Assembly: GCA_028564925.1 (NCBI GenBank)
Contig: CM053029.1
Coordinates: 189,578,940 to 189,642,939 of the forward strand
Origin: Lithobates sylvaticus
Lineage: Eukaryota; Chordata; Amphibia; Anura; Ranidae
Reading direction: 5' to 3'
DNA: 64,000 nt
The notes under the pieces were generated by a model. The model did not search any database. It was not told the DNA's origin and saw only the letters and a list, made by a program, of their open reading frames with translations. A program made the translations under genes and the position numbers. Shown in pieces: positions 11,060-22,100 of this stretch. Position 1 is the stretch's first letter. The number at the start of each line of letters is the position of its first letter.

Positions 11060-12908
11060 CCACTTGCCTACCAGGCACCAACACCCCCCTCCCATCCAGA
11101 CCAATTTTCAGCTTTCGGTGCTCTCACGCTTTGACTGACAATTACTCAGTCATGCAACACTGTACCCAAATGAATTTTTTGTCCTTTTTTTTTCCCACAA
11201 ATAGAGCTTTCTTTTGGTGGTATTTGATCACCTCTGGGTTTTTTATTTTTTGCGCTATAATTGAAAAAAGACCGAAAATTTTGAAAAAAAACGCATTTTT
11301 CTTTGTTTCTGTGATACAATTTAGGAAATTATTAATTTTTCTTCATAAATTTTGGCCACAATTTATACTGCTACATATCTTTGGTAAAAATAACCCAAAT
11401 TAGTGGATATTATTTGGTCTTTGTGAAAGTTACAGACTCTACAATCTGTGGTGCGAATTATACAAAATTGATCACATCTGATGTACTGGTGGCCGATCTC
11501 ATTTCTTGTGACCCGAACAAGCCAGGAAAGAACAAATACCCCCCAAAATGACCCCCTTTTTTGAAAGTAGACATACCAAGGTATTTAGTAAGAGGCATGG
11601 TGAGCTTTTTGATGTTGTCATTTTTCCCACAATTCTTTGCAAAATGAATTATTTTTTTATTTTCTATTTTTTTTCTACAAAATTGTCATTGTAATAGGTT
11701 ATTTCTCTCACATGGCATGTGTTTACCACAAATGACACCCCAAAATAAATTCTGCTACTCCTCCTGAGTATTACGATACCACATGTGTGGGACTTTTCCA
11801 CAGCCTAGCCACATAGAGAGGCCCAACATGCAGGAGCGCCATCACGTGTTCTATGAGCATAAATTACACATCTAAATTGTTGACTACCTATTACTTTTGA
11901 AGGCCCTGGAGCACCAGGACAATGACACGTGACACTGACGTGGCACTGATGACACTGACGTGGCACTGATGACACGTGACACTGATGACAGATGGCACTG
12001 AGAGATGGCACTCATACATGGCACTGATATCACGTGGCACTAATATGTGGCACTGATGACAGACGGCACTAATACGTGGCACTGATGACAGACGGCACTA
12101 ATACGTGGCACTGATGACACATGACACTGATCACAGATGGCACTGATACGTGGCATTGATGACAGGCGACACTGATAACAGATGGCACGTGACACTGACA
12201 GGTGGCACTGATGACAGATGGCACTGACTACAGATGGCACTGACTACAGATGGCACTGACTACAGATGGCACTGACTACAGATGGCACTGACTACAGATG
12301 GCACTGGGGATGGCACTGGCGATGGCACTGGGGATGGCACTGGGGATGGCACTAGGGATGGCACTGGCGGATGGCACTGGCGGATGGCACTGGCGGATGG
12401 CACTGGGGATGGCACTGGAGATGGCACTTGGGGATGGCACTGGAGATGGCACTTGCGGATGGCACTGGCGGATGGCACTGGGGATGTCATTGGGGACAGA
12501 TGACATTAGGGACAGATGACATTGGTGGCAGTGGGCACAGATGGCATTTATTTTTTTTTTTTTTTTTGTAAAACACTTACGGCGCTGCAGCCGTTCATCT
12601 CCCCCTCCTCACACGCTGTCTCTGTGTGAGGAGGAGGAGCGGCGCTGAGAGATGATCTCATATGATTACATATGAGATCATCTCTCATTGGCCAGGGCGA
12701 TCGCGCTGTAAACGGCCGCGGTTATTGGCCGTTTACAGCGATCTGTGATTGGCCGTGTCCGAGGGACACGGCCAACACAGAATTTCCCTGCTGCGCGCTC
12801 GTGAGCGCGCACAGGGAACGAGGAAAGGGGAGGCCGTCATATGACGGCCTCCCGGGATTTGGCATCCGCGCTGTGGCCGTCATTCGGCTACGGCCGGATG
12901 CGAAGTGG
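11060..12908 (+). mobile_element. TTAA element B (CCACTT...AAGTGG) with a long GGCACTGATGAC array
   Basis: TTAA at 11056-11059 and 12909-12912. It shares the 5' ATAGAGCTTTCTTTTGGTGG block with element A, then has a GACCCCCTTTTTTGAAAGTAG-type module, a long array (11915-12545), and a CpG-rich 3' part with hairpins. No transposase. Confidence 0.88.
11915..12545 (+). repeat. Short-unit array (GGCACTGATGACA, GATGGCACTGGG)n in TTAA element B
   Basis: The first half is GGCACTGATGACAnnT-like. The second half (12290-12490) is a cleaner GATGGCACTGGGGATGGCAC series of 12-13 bp. Long in-frame ORFs on both strands here reflect the period. Confidence 0.88.
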
Positions 12909-13248
12909 TTAAATAGAGGGTGCCCTGCAAAATATAACAAGATCTGGGACCGCTGGCTTAATGCATCTGACACATGTGTATAGCACTACAGAATATGCCT
13001 CCTTCTGTCATGTATACCACTCTCCTCAAGTACATATAATTGAAAAAGTATGCTGATGCCCAAAAAACAAAAATATAATATAGCAACAGTCTCTGTAATC
13101 GATCAGGAAATGTATGCGTTCCCAATATATGATATACGTGGAATGATTGTACTGAATGAAGAAAAATGTTTGTGCGTTGAAAAATTGTATACCTTTATGG
13201 GAAATAAAAAAAAAAAAGTGTGTAGCTTCAGAAGTAAATGAACAGTGA

Positions 13249-13289
<41 letters not shown>

Positions 13290-13425
13290 AGTGTGTGTGT
13301 GTGTCAGTGTGTGTGTGTGTCAGTGTGTGTGTGTGTCAGTGTGTGTGTGTGTCAGTGTGTGTGTGTGTCAGTGTGTGTGTGTGTCAGTGTGTGTCAGTGT
13401 GTGTGTGTGTCAGTGTGTGTGTGTC
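13249..13425 (+). repeat. (GT)n with higher-order (GTGTGTGTGTGTCA) units
   Basis: Pure GT to 13288, then about nine 14-base units closed by TCA. Cys-Val repeat ORFs are artefacts. Confidence 0.95.
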
Positions 13426-14245
13426 AATCTTGAATGAAAATCAACAAAAAAAACAATACAGGGAAAAATATAGTTTTAATGCACAGTGTCACGAAAGGGT
13501 AAGCAATATAAACTTATTGGTGAAAACACAATAGCTCAGTGCAAAGATGTGCACAAAAAATTGGTGGTAACTTGAAAAGTGAAGAGGTGATCCAGTACAG
13601 TGCTCCAGAATCATCCACCACACCCCTGTGAAATGGACACTTACCGGAAAAGCTAGCTGCCGTTACAGCAGCAAACACGCACTCAGTGTAGATCCGCCAT
13701 CTGTTGTGGGGGAAGACTGTTCAGATGTAGCTGTAGTAAATAAAGCTCACCGGGAGCCAGATGAAGTCCCCATAGTGTAGTATTTATTGGATTTGGATGT
13801 TAAAAGCCAAAATAAAATGAATCAAAAACAAACATAGGACAATGGGTGCCACTGTCGACCCGGTATCAGACAGTGACCTTACGTCAGCACTAGCGTCCCC
13901 TGTCCAACGCGTTTCATCCAATAGGACATTATCAAGGGGTCCTCTTGTGTCAGATGTCAAACTAGTTTATATAGCTTCTCAAAACTGCTCAAATCATGGC
14001 CTCCTTAGAGAAATTGCCCTGTCTAAAAATGGCAGATGGATCACTTCCTCTATCTATCCATTATTATGCATGTGCTTCTACTATGGAGGCTATCAAAAAT
14101 GTATAAAGTTAGGACTGCAAATTGGCTCTGTGGCTTACGCATGTATTTGCAAATGTGTGCAAACTAAATCCCTGTTTTCAACGCATACTGTTAGACAGGA
14201 TAGTTTAGTTGGTTGCAGGCTGGTCAGTAAGTTGAGCTAGGAATT
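13426..14245. mobile_element. Single arm of a fold-back-type repeat
   Basis: Contains CCAACGCGTTTCATCCAATA followed by GGACATTATC, like the centre of the fold-back repeats elsewhere in the window. The opposite arm is not present. A 132-codon ORF (13842-14240) crosses it with no recognisable domain. Confidence 0.45.
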
Positions 14246-15102
14246 TTCTTTGGTTTTGCTTGACATGCATCTCCCTGCCATGTGCTTCTTGCTGCAAAGG
14301 CCAGTAATAGGTGGGGGCAGTGGCCATTTGTTTGACCTGCTTAAACCTTACCATCGTTTGAACTCTTCTAGTCTAAGTTACATATAGTTAATTTAGCCCG
14401 AGTCCATGGGGGATACACTCCGTTGTATCCCCCCCCCCCTCGTGTTGCCTTTATTTCCCCACCCTGATGTTCGTCCTTTGTTTTTGTCCCTGGTTTTTCC
14501 TGATATCTTCCACCTGCCAGTTCTTACTATATTTCCTCTCTTCCCACCCTTCACTAAACCCTCCCCATCTTTTCATGCCCAGACCTATCTGCTTATTTAG
14601 CGGTTTGGTCAACCATCTCATTTTAAACCCCATTAAAAAGGTCTTAAAACAACATCCTCCTATAGGACTGGAAAACTGCCTGATATAAATGTTTGTTCTT
14701 TTCACCCCAATTGTTAGAACATTCTGTTGAATGTTTTAGCCCTGAGTGGCCATGGCTGTTATTATACCATCTAAAACAAACAATAAAAATGATTGAAATC
14801 GAAAATACTTGCAATCCAAATTGGAAATCAGTGCAATGATTTTAAAATCTCAAAAAGGTATTTAAAAAAAAAATAGGAGGTACTTTCAAAAACCACTCTT
14901 ACCAATGTGTGTGGCATAGCCTATAGTTTTACTTCAAGCTGAAAATTTTTTTTTTTTTAAAAAGGACATTTTTGGATTGGTTCTTTATATTTATTATATA
15001 ATCCACTGCAACTTTTTACAGTGCTTTTGTGAGGGACTGCAGCCTTCTTTCACATGCTTCTATGCATTTGTCTGAAAATGCCTAATCTCCTATCTTGTAG
15101 AC
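14246..15102. other. Intergenic, nothing recognised
   Basis: AT-rich, with C- and T-rich patches near 14430. No gene or repeat identified. Confidence 0.35.
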
Positions 15103-15682
15103 TAGGGGTGCTCAACCTGTGGCCCTCGGATCACTCTGATGCGGCCCTCAACCTCAAACTGAATGCAGGACTTTTGGTGCGCTTTAGGAAAGTACATCAC
15201 ACCTGCAAAATATGGAAAGCCACAGGTGCACTTACTCTGCACCCGTGGTGCGGGTAAACTGCAGCACATCACTGTGAAAGCAGCCTTATAGGGGGCTCAG
15301 GTAAGTAAGGGCTAATTTACATTTGCAGTTTGGGGGGTGGTGGGTTTTTACCACCCATCCTCAACCACTGGTGTAGCAACAGCGACCCCTCCCCATGCGC
15401 CAGGGGGCCCGTACAGCCTCCCTGTCGCATTTTGTTGTACACTTGGACGGGAGGGGTCGCATATACAGAAACCTATTCTTTACATTTTCCTCTTGTATAT
15501 GCTGAAAGCTGGCTTCTCATCCTCTCTTCCGCCAGCATTCAGAAGATGCAAGAGGAAAATGTTTATTATGTCATTCAAAATGAAAAATTTGATATTTTGA
15601 ACCTTTTCATTTAATTGTGGCCTGCGACCGGTTGCCAAATCACTAAAGTAGCCCTCGTGCTTCAAAAGGTTGAGTACCCCTG
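15103..15682. mobile_element. hAT-type MITE (TAGGGGTGCTCAACC ends)
   Basis: A perfect 8-bp duplication TTGTAGAC flanks it (15095-15102, 15683-15690). Ends are TAGGGGTGCTCAACC and GGTTGAGTACCCCTG. It contains part of the GGCTGCTTTCACACTG-type MITE near 15180-15290 (GTGAAAGCAGCC). Confidence 0.9.
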
Positions 15683-15822
15683 TTGTAGACTCAAATTAAA
15701 GGCCATACAAAATCATGGTGTATAGGTAAAAAAATAAAAAATTGTACATCAAAATATGTTCAGTTCAGAACTTTTGCTGTCTCATTTACCAATCTTTACA
15801 CAACACTGAAAAACAGAAAGGC

Positions 15823-15828
15823 TTTAAT
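15823..15828 (-). terminator. MRPL22: Probable MRPL22 poly(A) signal (ATTAAA)
   Basis: ATTAAA is read on the minus strand about 105 bases past the stop codon. No AATAAA occurs on that strand between the stop and this point. It implies a short 3' UTR of about 130 bases that stops before the hAT MITE at 15103-15682. Confidence 0.5.
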
Positions 15829-15933
15829 AAACTTAAAGTAATACATGTCATTTGTAGACAGGATTTTATAAACACAAGTACGGGTTAAGAAGGCAGTGCA
15901 CTGCAGCTCCAAGAAATATCTGCAATGACAGTG

Positions 15934-16145
15934 TCACAGGGAGTGGATGATAGTGCGGTTTCTCAGCTGCTGAACATAGTCCTTAGCCTGATCGAAGCCT
16001 GTAATTGGTAGTTCTTTAGGAGGCGGAGGACCCTCCACCAACTTGACAAAGTAATGGCAGTGCACCTTGTCCATGATGCCGAATCTGCCTCGTGCGTGGT
16101 AACGAATCCTCTTTAGATATGTTCCTTTGTTAGAAAACGACTCAG
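15934..16145 (-). CDS. MRPL22: MRPL22 terminal coding exon 6 with stop codon
   Basis: Encodes the last 70 residues: [20 protein letters not shown], then [20 protein letters not shown], a proline run, and a terminal [12 protein letters not shown] before TGA at 15936-15934. The arginine-rich [12 protein letters not shown] segment is the tunnel-reaching hairpin of uL22 proteins. The acceptor is CCTTTTAG at 16147-16146. Confidence 0.97.
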
Positions 16146-19100
16146 CTAAAAGGGAGACAGGGACGTGTTAGTGGCAATACTTCTTAAAGTGATGTCCTAT
16201 GACAGACACTGTTATGTGCCCTGACAGGTTTAAAACCTGGGGGGCTGTGTTATGGCTTGTATTCACTGGCATTTGTTTACTTCTGAACTGCTTCTCTAAC
16301 CATATCTGTCGATAAAATGCAAAATGAGCTTCATGCAGCTTAGGATATTCTCAAAAGCACCTTAAGCCAATTTAAATTGCAAGCTTAATGCATCTAAAAG
16401 CATAATATATTTGCCCATCTACACAAGCCCTAATGCAAATGTAGACTGTGGTTGCTAGGTCCAGTTAATCCCCTTCTGCCACGTGCTTTCAAATTGGTTC
16501 GTGAAGCTGCCCATCACTAATGGTTTAAATAGTAAAATGCATTAAGTGAAGGTGTGATGGGTTAGAGATAGTGATTCAAGTAATGCCTTGATTACAGAAA
16601 ATCCTGGATTCCTAAGGTATCCTGTTTTACAGTAAGTCAGAGTAAGCATAAACACCCAAAGAGTGTGAAAATCAGTAAATTATGCTTTAAACCTATACAG
16701 GTCAGCTTTAAAGAGCCCATCAACTTAAAAAATGAAGCTAAAAAGCACAGAAGAATTTAGTATTTTAAAATGCTTACTTGCAGATTTTCCTTCCCATAAA
16801 TTATTTTTGTAATCATGCAATATATGCCTCTGAGCTTGCTAGGGTATTGACACTCTGAAAAGTGTCAATTCCCTAGCACAGTACCCCTCCCTCCTTAAAC
16901 ATCATAGCCATCTCCTCTTCTGGGAGCATCCAAATACTGTCTGTGCTGTTCCAACTCCACTGCCCCTTCCCTTGCCTCCCTACAAAACCTTTTATGTGAC
17001 CAGGGAAGGAGTAAAGGGGGAATACTACAGAGCTTCACGAGTGACAGCTCTGAGCATAATGGGGCTGCTGACATCACATCTGGGATGGCAGTGCCCTGCA
17101 AAAGACTCAGGGCTTTTGGATGTCTACACAAAGGAGGCTTTTACAGGTTAAAAAAAACATGCCTAAAATAAGTTACAGATAATCTTAGAGGAAGATTGTT
17201 TTGGAATTAAATGGTCTGGCAATAGGGTCTCTTTGAAGAGGAGCCCCAAACATATGTATTTATTACTACACCTGACTAAATAAGCTGTCACATACCTCCG
17301 GATAATCTGCACTATGCCTGTAAAAGATAGGCTGGTCACAAACACCAAAAGACAAGCAACCGAGACAGTCTGCCATCACATATACATGCATCAACCAATC
17401 AAAATGCAGAGTCTGATAAGACCTCAACTTTATGGAAGTAGACAAGGTATATTGGCTAATGTCTTGCTGACAACCATCCTGAATTTTCTAGCATATTGCA
17501 GGTAAACAGATGAGAATAAAAGTAGGGAGAGCTCTGAATGCTAATCTTGGATGGCTTATTGAAATAATGAAGTATTAATGCCTGTGGGTCCTCTTCTAAA
17601 GGGTATTGACATGCTGTTCTTTCCACTGTTCAAAGGAAATCATGCAAAGACAAACAAAAGTAATCACATATTTTGTTCCCTGAAGACCTTACCTATATAG
17701 AGGTTGGACCTGTACTCCACATGGTGATTTCTTACAGCCAAGTCTTGGGCTTCAAGCAAGACCTATATTATTCATAAAACACAAAAAGTATGGAATTTTA
17801 TTTGTTAGAGGAATTAAGAAGCCGTACACAAAATAAATCGGTTTTAATCCAATAATCATTCCAAAACTATGGGCTAGATCAGGGGTAGGCAAATTTTCAA
17901 AAGGTTTAGATCTACCTGGACAACATGGAGGAAATCAAAGATGCACCCTTTAAAAAATATATCTATCACGTGCCCAAGAAAAACAAAGCATAGTGCCCCG
18001 TGCCCCCCCCCCCCCCCCCCCCCCTCCAGTGTCCTCAAATTCCCCTTCACATTATCCCCCCACAGTAGTTATCTCCCCCACCCCTCTCCCACAGTAGGGA
18101 ACCCTGCCTCCCATACAGTAGTGTTCTCTGTCCCCCCATAGCAATGTCCTACCGCATTTCACATTACCCCCCCCCCCCACTATAGTGTCCTCTGCCCCCC
18201 CCCCCCCCCCCCCCATAGCAGTGTCCTCTACCCCCTTCCACCCCTGCCCTTCCTACTATTGGAGTGTCCTGTGCCTCCCACCCCCATAGCAGTGTCTTGT
18301 TCCCCCTTCACACACCCCCACTGTAGTCTCCTCTAGCCCCCCCCCCCCAAAGCAATGTCCTCTGTCTCCTTCACCCCCCCCCCCCCCACTGTAGTGTCCT
18401 TAATGCGGTGTCCTCTGCTCCCCCCCAGCATTGTCCTCTGCCTCCTTCCCCCCTCCCCCCCACTGCATTGTCTGCCCCCCCCCCCAAAGCAATGTCCTCT
18501 GTCTCCTTCACCCCCCCCCCACTGTAGTGTCCTTAATGCAGTGTCCTCTGCCCCCCCCCCCCCACTGTGGTGTCCTCTGCTCCCCCCCAGCAATGTCCTC
18601 TGTCTCCTTCACACCCTCCCCCCACTGCATTGTCTGCCCCCCCCCCCAAAGCAATGTCCTCTGTCCCCTACACACTTTACCCCCCACTGCAGTGTACTCT
18701 GCCTCCCCAAAGCAATGTCCTCTGTCCCCTTCACACCCTCCCCCCCTACTGTAGTGTCCTCTGCGCCACCCCCCCCCCCACATTGTGTCCTCTGTCCCCC
18801 TTCACCCCCCAATGTAGCGTCCTCTGCCCCACCCCCAATGCAATGTCTTCTGTCCCCTATACAAACCCCTCACCCCCCCTCCCCACGTAGTGTCCTTAGT
18901 CGCCTATACACCAGTGTGTAGGTAGCGTTCTCCTACCTTACACTGGTGTATAGCAGAGCAGAAAGCATGACAGAGCTGTATAGAGAGCGGGAGCTGCTGG
19001 AACTCACTTTTTACATTATCAAGCTGGCGATTGGTTGCTAGGACCGCCTGGCAACCAATCAGCTGCTGGCTAATGTGAAAAGGACACTCTCGATCCAGTA

Positions 19101-22100
19101 CTGTGCGTGCCCTCTATCCATTTACAGTACATGCTTAAATACCGATACGAAACAGCATCTCGCCAAGTTTTGCAGCCGCACAGTAGCAATAACAAAGCTG
19201 CTCTGGGAAAGGGAAGCCTAAAAGTCACAGCGTAGAGAGTGGGGGTAAAAAAAAGGGGCAAAAAGAGAGACCAAAAAATAAATAAAAATATATGAAATAC
19301 CTAGTCACATAGTACAGATCTGTCCGGTTGTTGACGGTGCTCACTAAAGCACAATAAGACTCAGTAGAGATATTGGTGACTCTTGTTTTCTGTACAGGCA
19401 CAATGAAGTAGGTATGGCGTGTAGGTGAGAGCTGAGCTATGATGGCGGCCATACTGTTCTTAAACATTGGTGTGCCCACAGAAGCAAGCCATAAAACACT
19501 CCCCCTGGTGCTTCCACATAAAGCAGCCACAAGCAACCCTCTGGTGCTCTCAAACAAAAGCAGCCACAAGAAATGATCTAAATGTGCTTTATGGGCCGGA
19601 GAATAGCATTGGAAATTATGAGGCATTTTATTATAAAGTTAAAGTGGTTCTAAAGCCAGAAGCTTTCTTAGCTTAATGTATTCAATGCATCAAGGTAAAA
19701 AAAACCTTCTGGGTGCAGCGTCACCCACTCCCCCTATACTTACCTGAGCCCCATCTGGTTCCAGCAACTGTTCTCCCGGCTCTCTCCTTCCTCACATAGC
19801 AGTGAAAACTTCTGCTGCTGTCAATCACAGCCAGTGAGCCAATGAGGAGAGAGCTGAGGGCAGGGCCAAGCCACTCTCTGTGTGTGAATGGACAATGTCC
19901 ATTCACAGGAGCACACCTGCTTGAGTGCCCCATAGCAAGAGGCTTGCTATTAGGGGCACTCTGCAGGGGGGGGGGGGGGGGGGGGGCCAGGCTGCCGACA
20001 GGGGAATAAAAAAAAAAAAAAAGAAAAAAAAAGAAGGAGGATCCAAACTGCTCTGTACACAACCACTGCACAGAGATGGCAAGTATAACATGTTTGTTAT
20101 TTAGGAAGAAAAAAAAAAAAAAACACCTTTAGAACCACTTTAAGATAAGAGGCCTCAAGAAGCCATCTACATGATCAAATTGAATGACTAGACAAATAAA
20201 AAGGTTTCTGCAACATCAAGTTACGTCCACTGATCACCATCATTTAAGTAGAACTCCAGGAAACTGATAAATACACAGCTATTATGCATAAACCTTAATT
20301 GTTTGCATTATAATAAAACAAATTTCTATCAGCGCAAATAATAATAACCTTAATCACTATGTATTGATATGTGTAATAGGTGATAACACAATCCCACCAA
20401 AAAAAATAAAAATTTGAAAAATACCCCCGGCTGCTGCACACACAGAAAATGCATTCAGTTCACATATAGAATATATAACAAAACAGTGTTGCGCTTCCAA
20501 AATAACTGCCAATAAATCCTTAAAGCGGTTCTGCACACACTTTTTTTTACTAAATCTCATTGCCTTCCAAATCTGGCAAAGAGTGCTAAATGGCCGTTTT
20601 TTTTTTTTTACCTTACCTTGTAATTGCTGCCGGTCTATGCACCCAGTCCTCTGTCTCTGCGGTGGTGGGCGGGGTCTGTGCGGGGATCCTCGTCATGCCG
20701 CACTGTCTCCTGGGATCTGGTATCATTCATCCCAGGAGTCAGTGCGGACATCCGACCGAAATCTCGCGAGATTTGCGGACATCCGACCCGAAATCTCGTG
20801 AGATTTTAAGGACGTGAGGCATGCTGGTTCCCATAACGAAAGGGAACAAGGAAGTGACTGCTTGTGGGCTTCAAATGCCCACAAGCAAAATGACAATGCT
20901 GTTCTTTTTATTTTAAAAGTGCAGATTTTGCTGAAAAAACGGACATGGATACCGGATGGACACCTAACAAGTGAGTTTATTGTTAGACTCATAATACTTT
21001 TAACAGGACAAGAAAAACAAAAAAAATAATAATTGGTGTGTGCAGAACCGCTTTAAATGAAAATAAATGATTAACTTGCAATGTAGCAAGATACTGAGTG
21101 CACAATCAAATATTCGTGTTCCCTGACTGGGAATAGTGAACAATACACAATAATGAAATATATGTGTTCCCTAAATCAGGGCTCAAAATTTCAAGTCCTG
21201 AGCTACTAGCCAGGCCTCAAGGGTTACTCGCCACCAGTTGCCCCGCCCAACCCCTACCCTGTCCCGCCCCTAAACACGCCCTCATAAATTATCTCATTAA
21301 ATGACACTTTAATGTTTTATGTAATTAAGTTATAAAATATTAACAACTTTATCCATGCCTGCCAATGCAGCCTGTGTCCCCCCCCCCCCCATGTACAGCC
21401 TGTGTGTCCCCCCCGTGTGTGCAGCCTGTGTGTCCCCCCCGTGTGTGCAGCCTGTGTGTTCCCCCCGTGTGTGCAGCCTGTGTGTCCCCCCCGTGTGTGC
21501 AGCCTGTGTGTCCCCCCCCGTGTGTGCAGCCTGTGTGTCCCCCCCGTGTGTCCCCCCCGTGTGTGCAGCCTGTGTGTCCCCCCCGTGTGTGCAGCCTGTG
21601 TGTCCCCCCCGTGTGTGCAGCCTGTGTGTCCCCCCCGTGTGTGCAGCCTGTGTGTCCCCCCCGTGTGTGCAGCCTGTGTGTCCCCCCCCGTGTGTGCAGC
21701 CTGTGTGTCCCCCCAGTGTGTGCAGCCTGTGTGTCCCCCCCGTGTGTGCAGCCTGTGTGTCCCCCCCGTTGTGTGCAGCCTGTGTGTCCCCCCCATATGG
21801 TGCAGCCTTTGTAACCCCCCCCCCCCATATGGTGCAGCCTGTGTGCCCCCCCCAATATGGTGCAGCCTGTGTGCCCCCCCCCATATGGTGCAGCCTGTGT
21901 GCCCCCCCCCCCATCTGGTGCAGCCTGTGTGTTCCCCCCCCCCATATGGTGCAGCCTGTGTGTGTGTGTCCCCCATATGGTGCAGCCTGTGTGTGTGTCC
22001 CCCATATGGTGCAGCCTGTGTGTGTCCCCCCCCCCCGTGTGTGCAGCCTGTGTGTCCCCCTCCCCCGTGTGTGCAGCCTGTGTGTCCCCTCCCCGTGTGT

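Larger units (their letters stand above)
9792..13215 (+). mobile_element. 5'-truncated L1/Tx1-like LINE carrying two TTAA elements
   Basis: The ORF2 C-terminus is visible at 9805-10073 (SCPYMQGFWKQVDFLHDMG...) and 12915-12981 (NRGCPAKYNKIWDRWLNASD, then a stop). A 3' UTR and A-rich tail end at about 13215. Target duplication AAGTGTGTAGC lies at 9781-9791 and 13216-13226. TTAA elements occupy 10078-11045 and 11060-12908; only TCTACA separates their TTAA sites. The remaining LINE sequence is about 600 bp. Confidence 0.85.

Noticed and set aside
8139-12545. CRISPR-like regular repeats
   Set aside because: Units are contiguous and degenerate, with no unique spacers of constant length, and the genome is vertebrate.
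12260-12571. Repetitive ORFs (GDGTGDGT, SAIPSAI)
   Set aside because: Array translation in TTAA element B.
13842-14240. 132-codon ORF
   Set aside because: Sits in a fold-back-type repeat arm containing the CGCGTTTCATCC motif; no protein family recognised.
18333-18921. Proline-rich and glycine-rich ORFs of about 100-190 codons
   Set aside because: By-products of the C-run minisatellite on both strands.
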